NCBI GenBank assembly: GCA_018400545.1
Contig: JAGYLT010000133.1
Coordinates: forward strand, 1-6,517
DNA length: 6,517 nt
Origin: Bacteroidales bacterium
GTDB lineage: Bacteria; Bacteroidota; Bacteroidia; Bacteroidales; 4484-276
Direction of reading: 5' to 3'
A model generated the notes under the pieces. The model was not told the origin of the DNA and did no database searches. It saw only the letters and a list, made by a program, of their open reading frames with translations. This document shows, one piece after another, positions 6,320-6,517 of the stretch (the first letter of the stretch is position 1; the number at the start of each line of letters is the position of its first letter). The position numbers were made by a program, and so were the translations under genes.

Positions 6320-6517
6320 TTAATCACTTAAGCAACGAACTGATAAACCGAAACCTTTAGGGTAGCCGATCTGGTTGAAAAAGCCATCGTGTGACCACAC
6401 TTGTCGGATCCAGGCAGTGGTTGTGGATGACTCGGTGTTGCTCCACCAGAAACCGATACTACCAATATGATTGAAACCACCATTATTGATACGGAAGCCG
6501 CCCGGTCGCGCGGCATT
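6320..6517 (-). CDS. FISUMP-domain protein, C-terminal 65 residues only (5' end outside window)
   Basis: Read from the right edge, the frame starting AAT GCC GCG is open for 65 codons and ends in TAA at 6322-6320. It contains ARPGGFRINNGGF, IGSIGFWWSNTESS, TAWIRQVW and the terminal GLSVRCLSD. These match, in order and spacing, the last third of the two FISUMP domains in the next gene (PGG, FWTSTES or WWTSTF, SVRCLK). This is therefore the end of a separate FISUMP protein, probably secreted. FISUMP domains are common in secreted Fibrobacter and Bacteroidota proteins and their biochemical role is not established. Like the giant protein, this one ends on the domain with no sorting tail. The stop is 88 bp before the giant gene's start, on the same strand, so co-transcription is plausible. 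A different minus frame from 6516 is also open, but its translation resembles nothing. Confidence 0.87.
   Translation of the reverse strand, partial: NAARPGGFRINNGGFNHIGSIGFWWSNTESSTTTAWIRQVWSHDGFFNQIGYPKGFGLSVRCLSD

Noticed and set aside
6232..6327. Upstream GTG start at 6327 for the giant gene
   Set aside because: It would add 32 residues ahead of a clear signal peptide (MKKKIKLLLIAIML) and overlap the upstream gene's stop at 6320-6322. The added sequence looks like non-coding spacer.
6328..6516. Minus-strand open frame starting MPRDRAAS
   Set aside because: It is the wrong frame of the FISUMP gene fragment. The frame one base over gives PGGFR, GFWWSNTESS and GLSVRCLSD.

Overview
The window looks like Bacteroidota chromosomal DNA that encodes large secreted, multi-domain proteins. 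The evidence is a type IX secretion system (T9SS) sorting motif (PNPAND), the Bacteroidota style of FN3-like module (GGNVT-x2-GG ... TTYYVRAYA-N-GT-YG), FISUMP domains (Fibrobacter succinogenes major paralogous domain, TIGR02145/PF09603), and A+T-rich gene starts with no Shine-Dalgarno sequence. No genus can be named from the sequence alone.

All coding sequence is on the minus strand, so the reading order is right to left. (1) 6517-6320 is the C-terminal 65 residues of a FISUMP protein that begins outside the window. (2) 6231-748 is one complete giant gene of 1827 codons. Its order is: Sec signal peptide, seven tandem 17-residue repeats, Ig-like domain, FN3-like, FISUMP, FN3-like, discoidin-like beta domain, FN3-like, plant-type leucine-rich repeats, two tandem PKD/Ig-like domains, a 'GWSGISS' domain, and a C-terminal FISUMP. 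(3) 661-1 is a secreted protein with an 'IGAF / GDDPFT / DGF' domain and a T9SS sorting domain, cut off by the window edge.

The two gaps are 88 and 86 bp and neither shows a convincing terminator, so the three genes may be co-transcribed. The sequence suggests a locus for surface-exposed or secreted binding proteins. No enzyme active site, RNA gene, insertion sequence, CRISPR array or plus-strand gene was found.

The observations most worth a second look are the 51-bp (17-residue) repeat array directly behind the signal peptide, a spaced sequence signature shared by the leaders of both genes whose starts are visible, strong base-composition differences between domains of the giant gene, and the fact that a T9SS tail is visible only on the small downstream protein.
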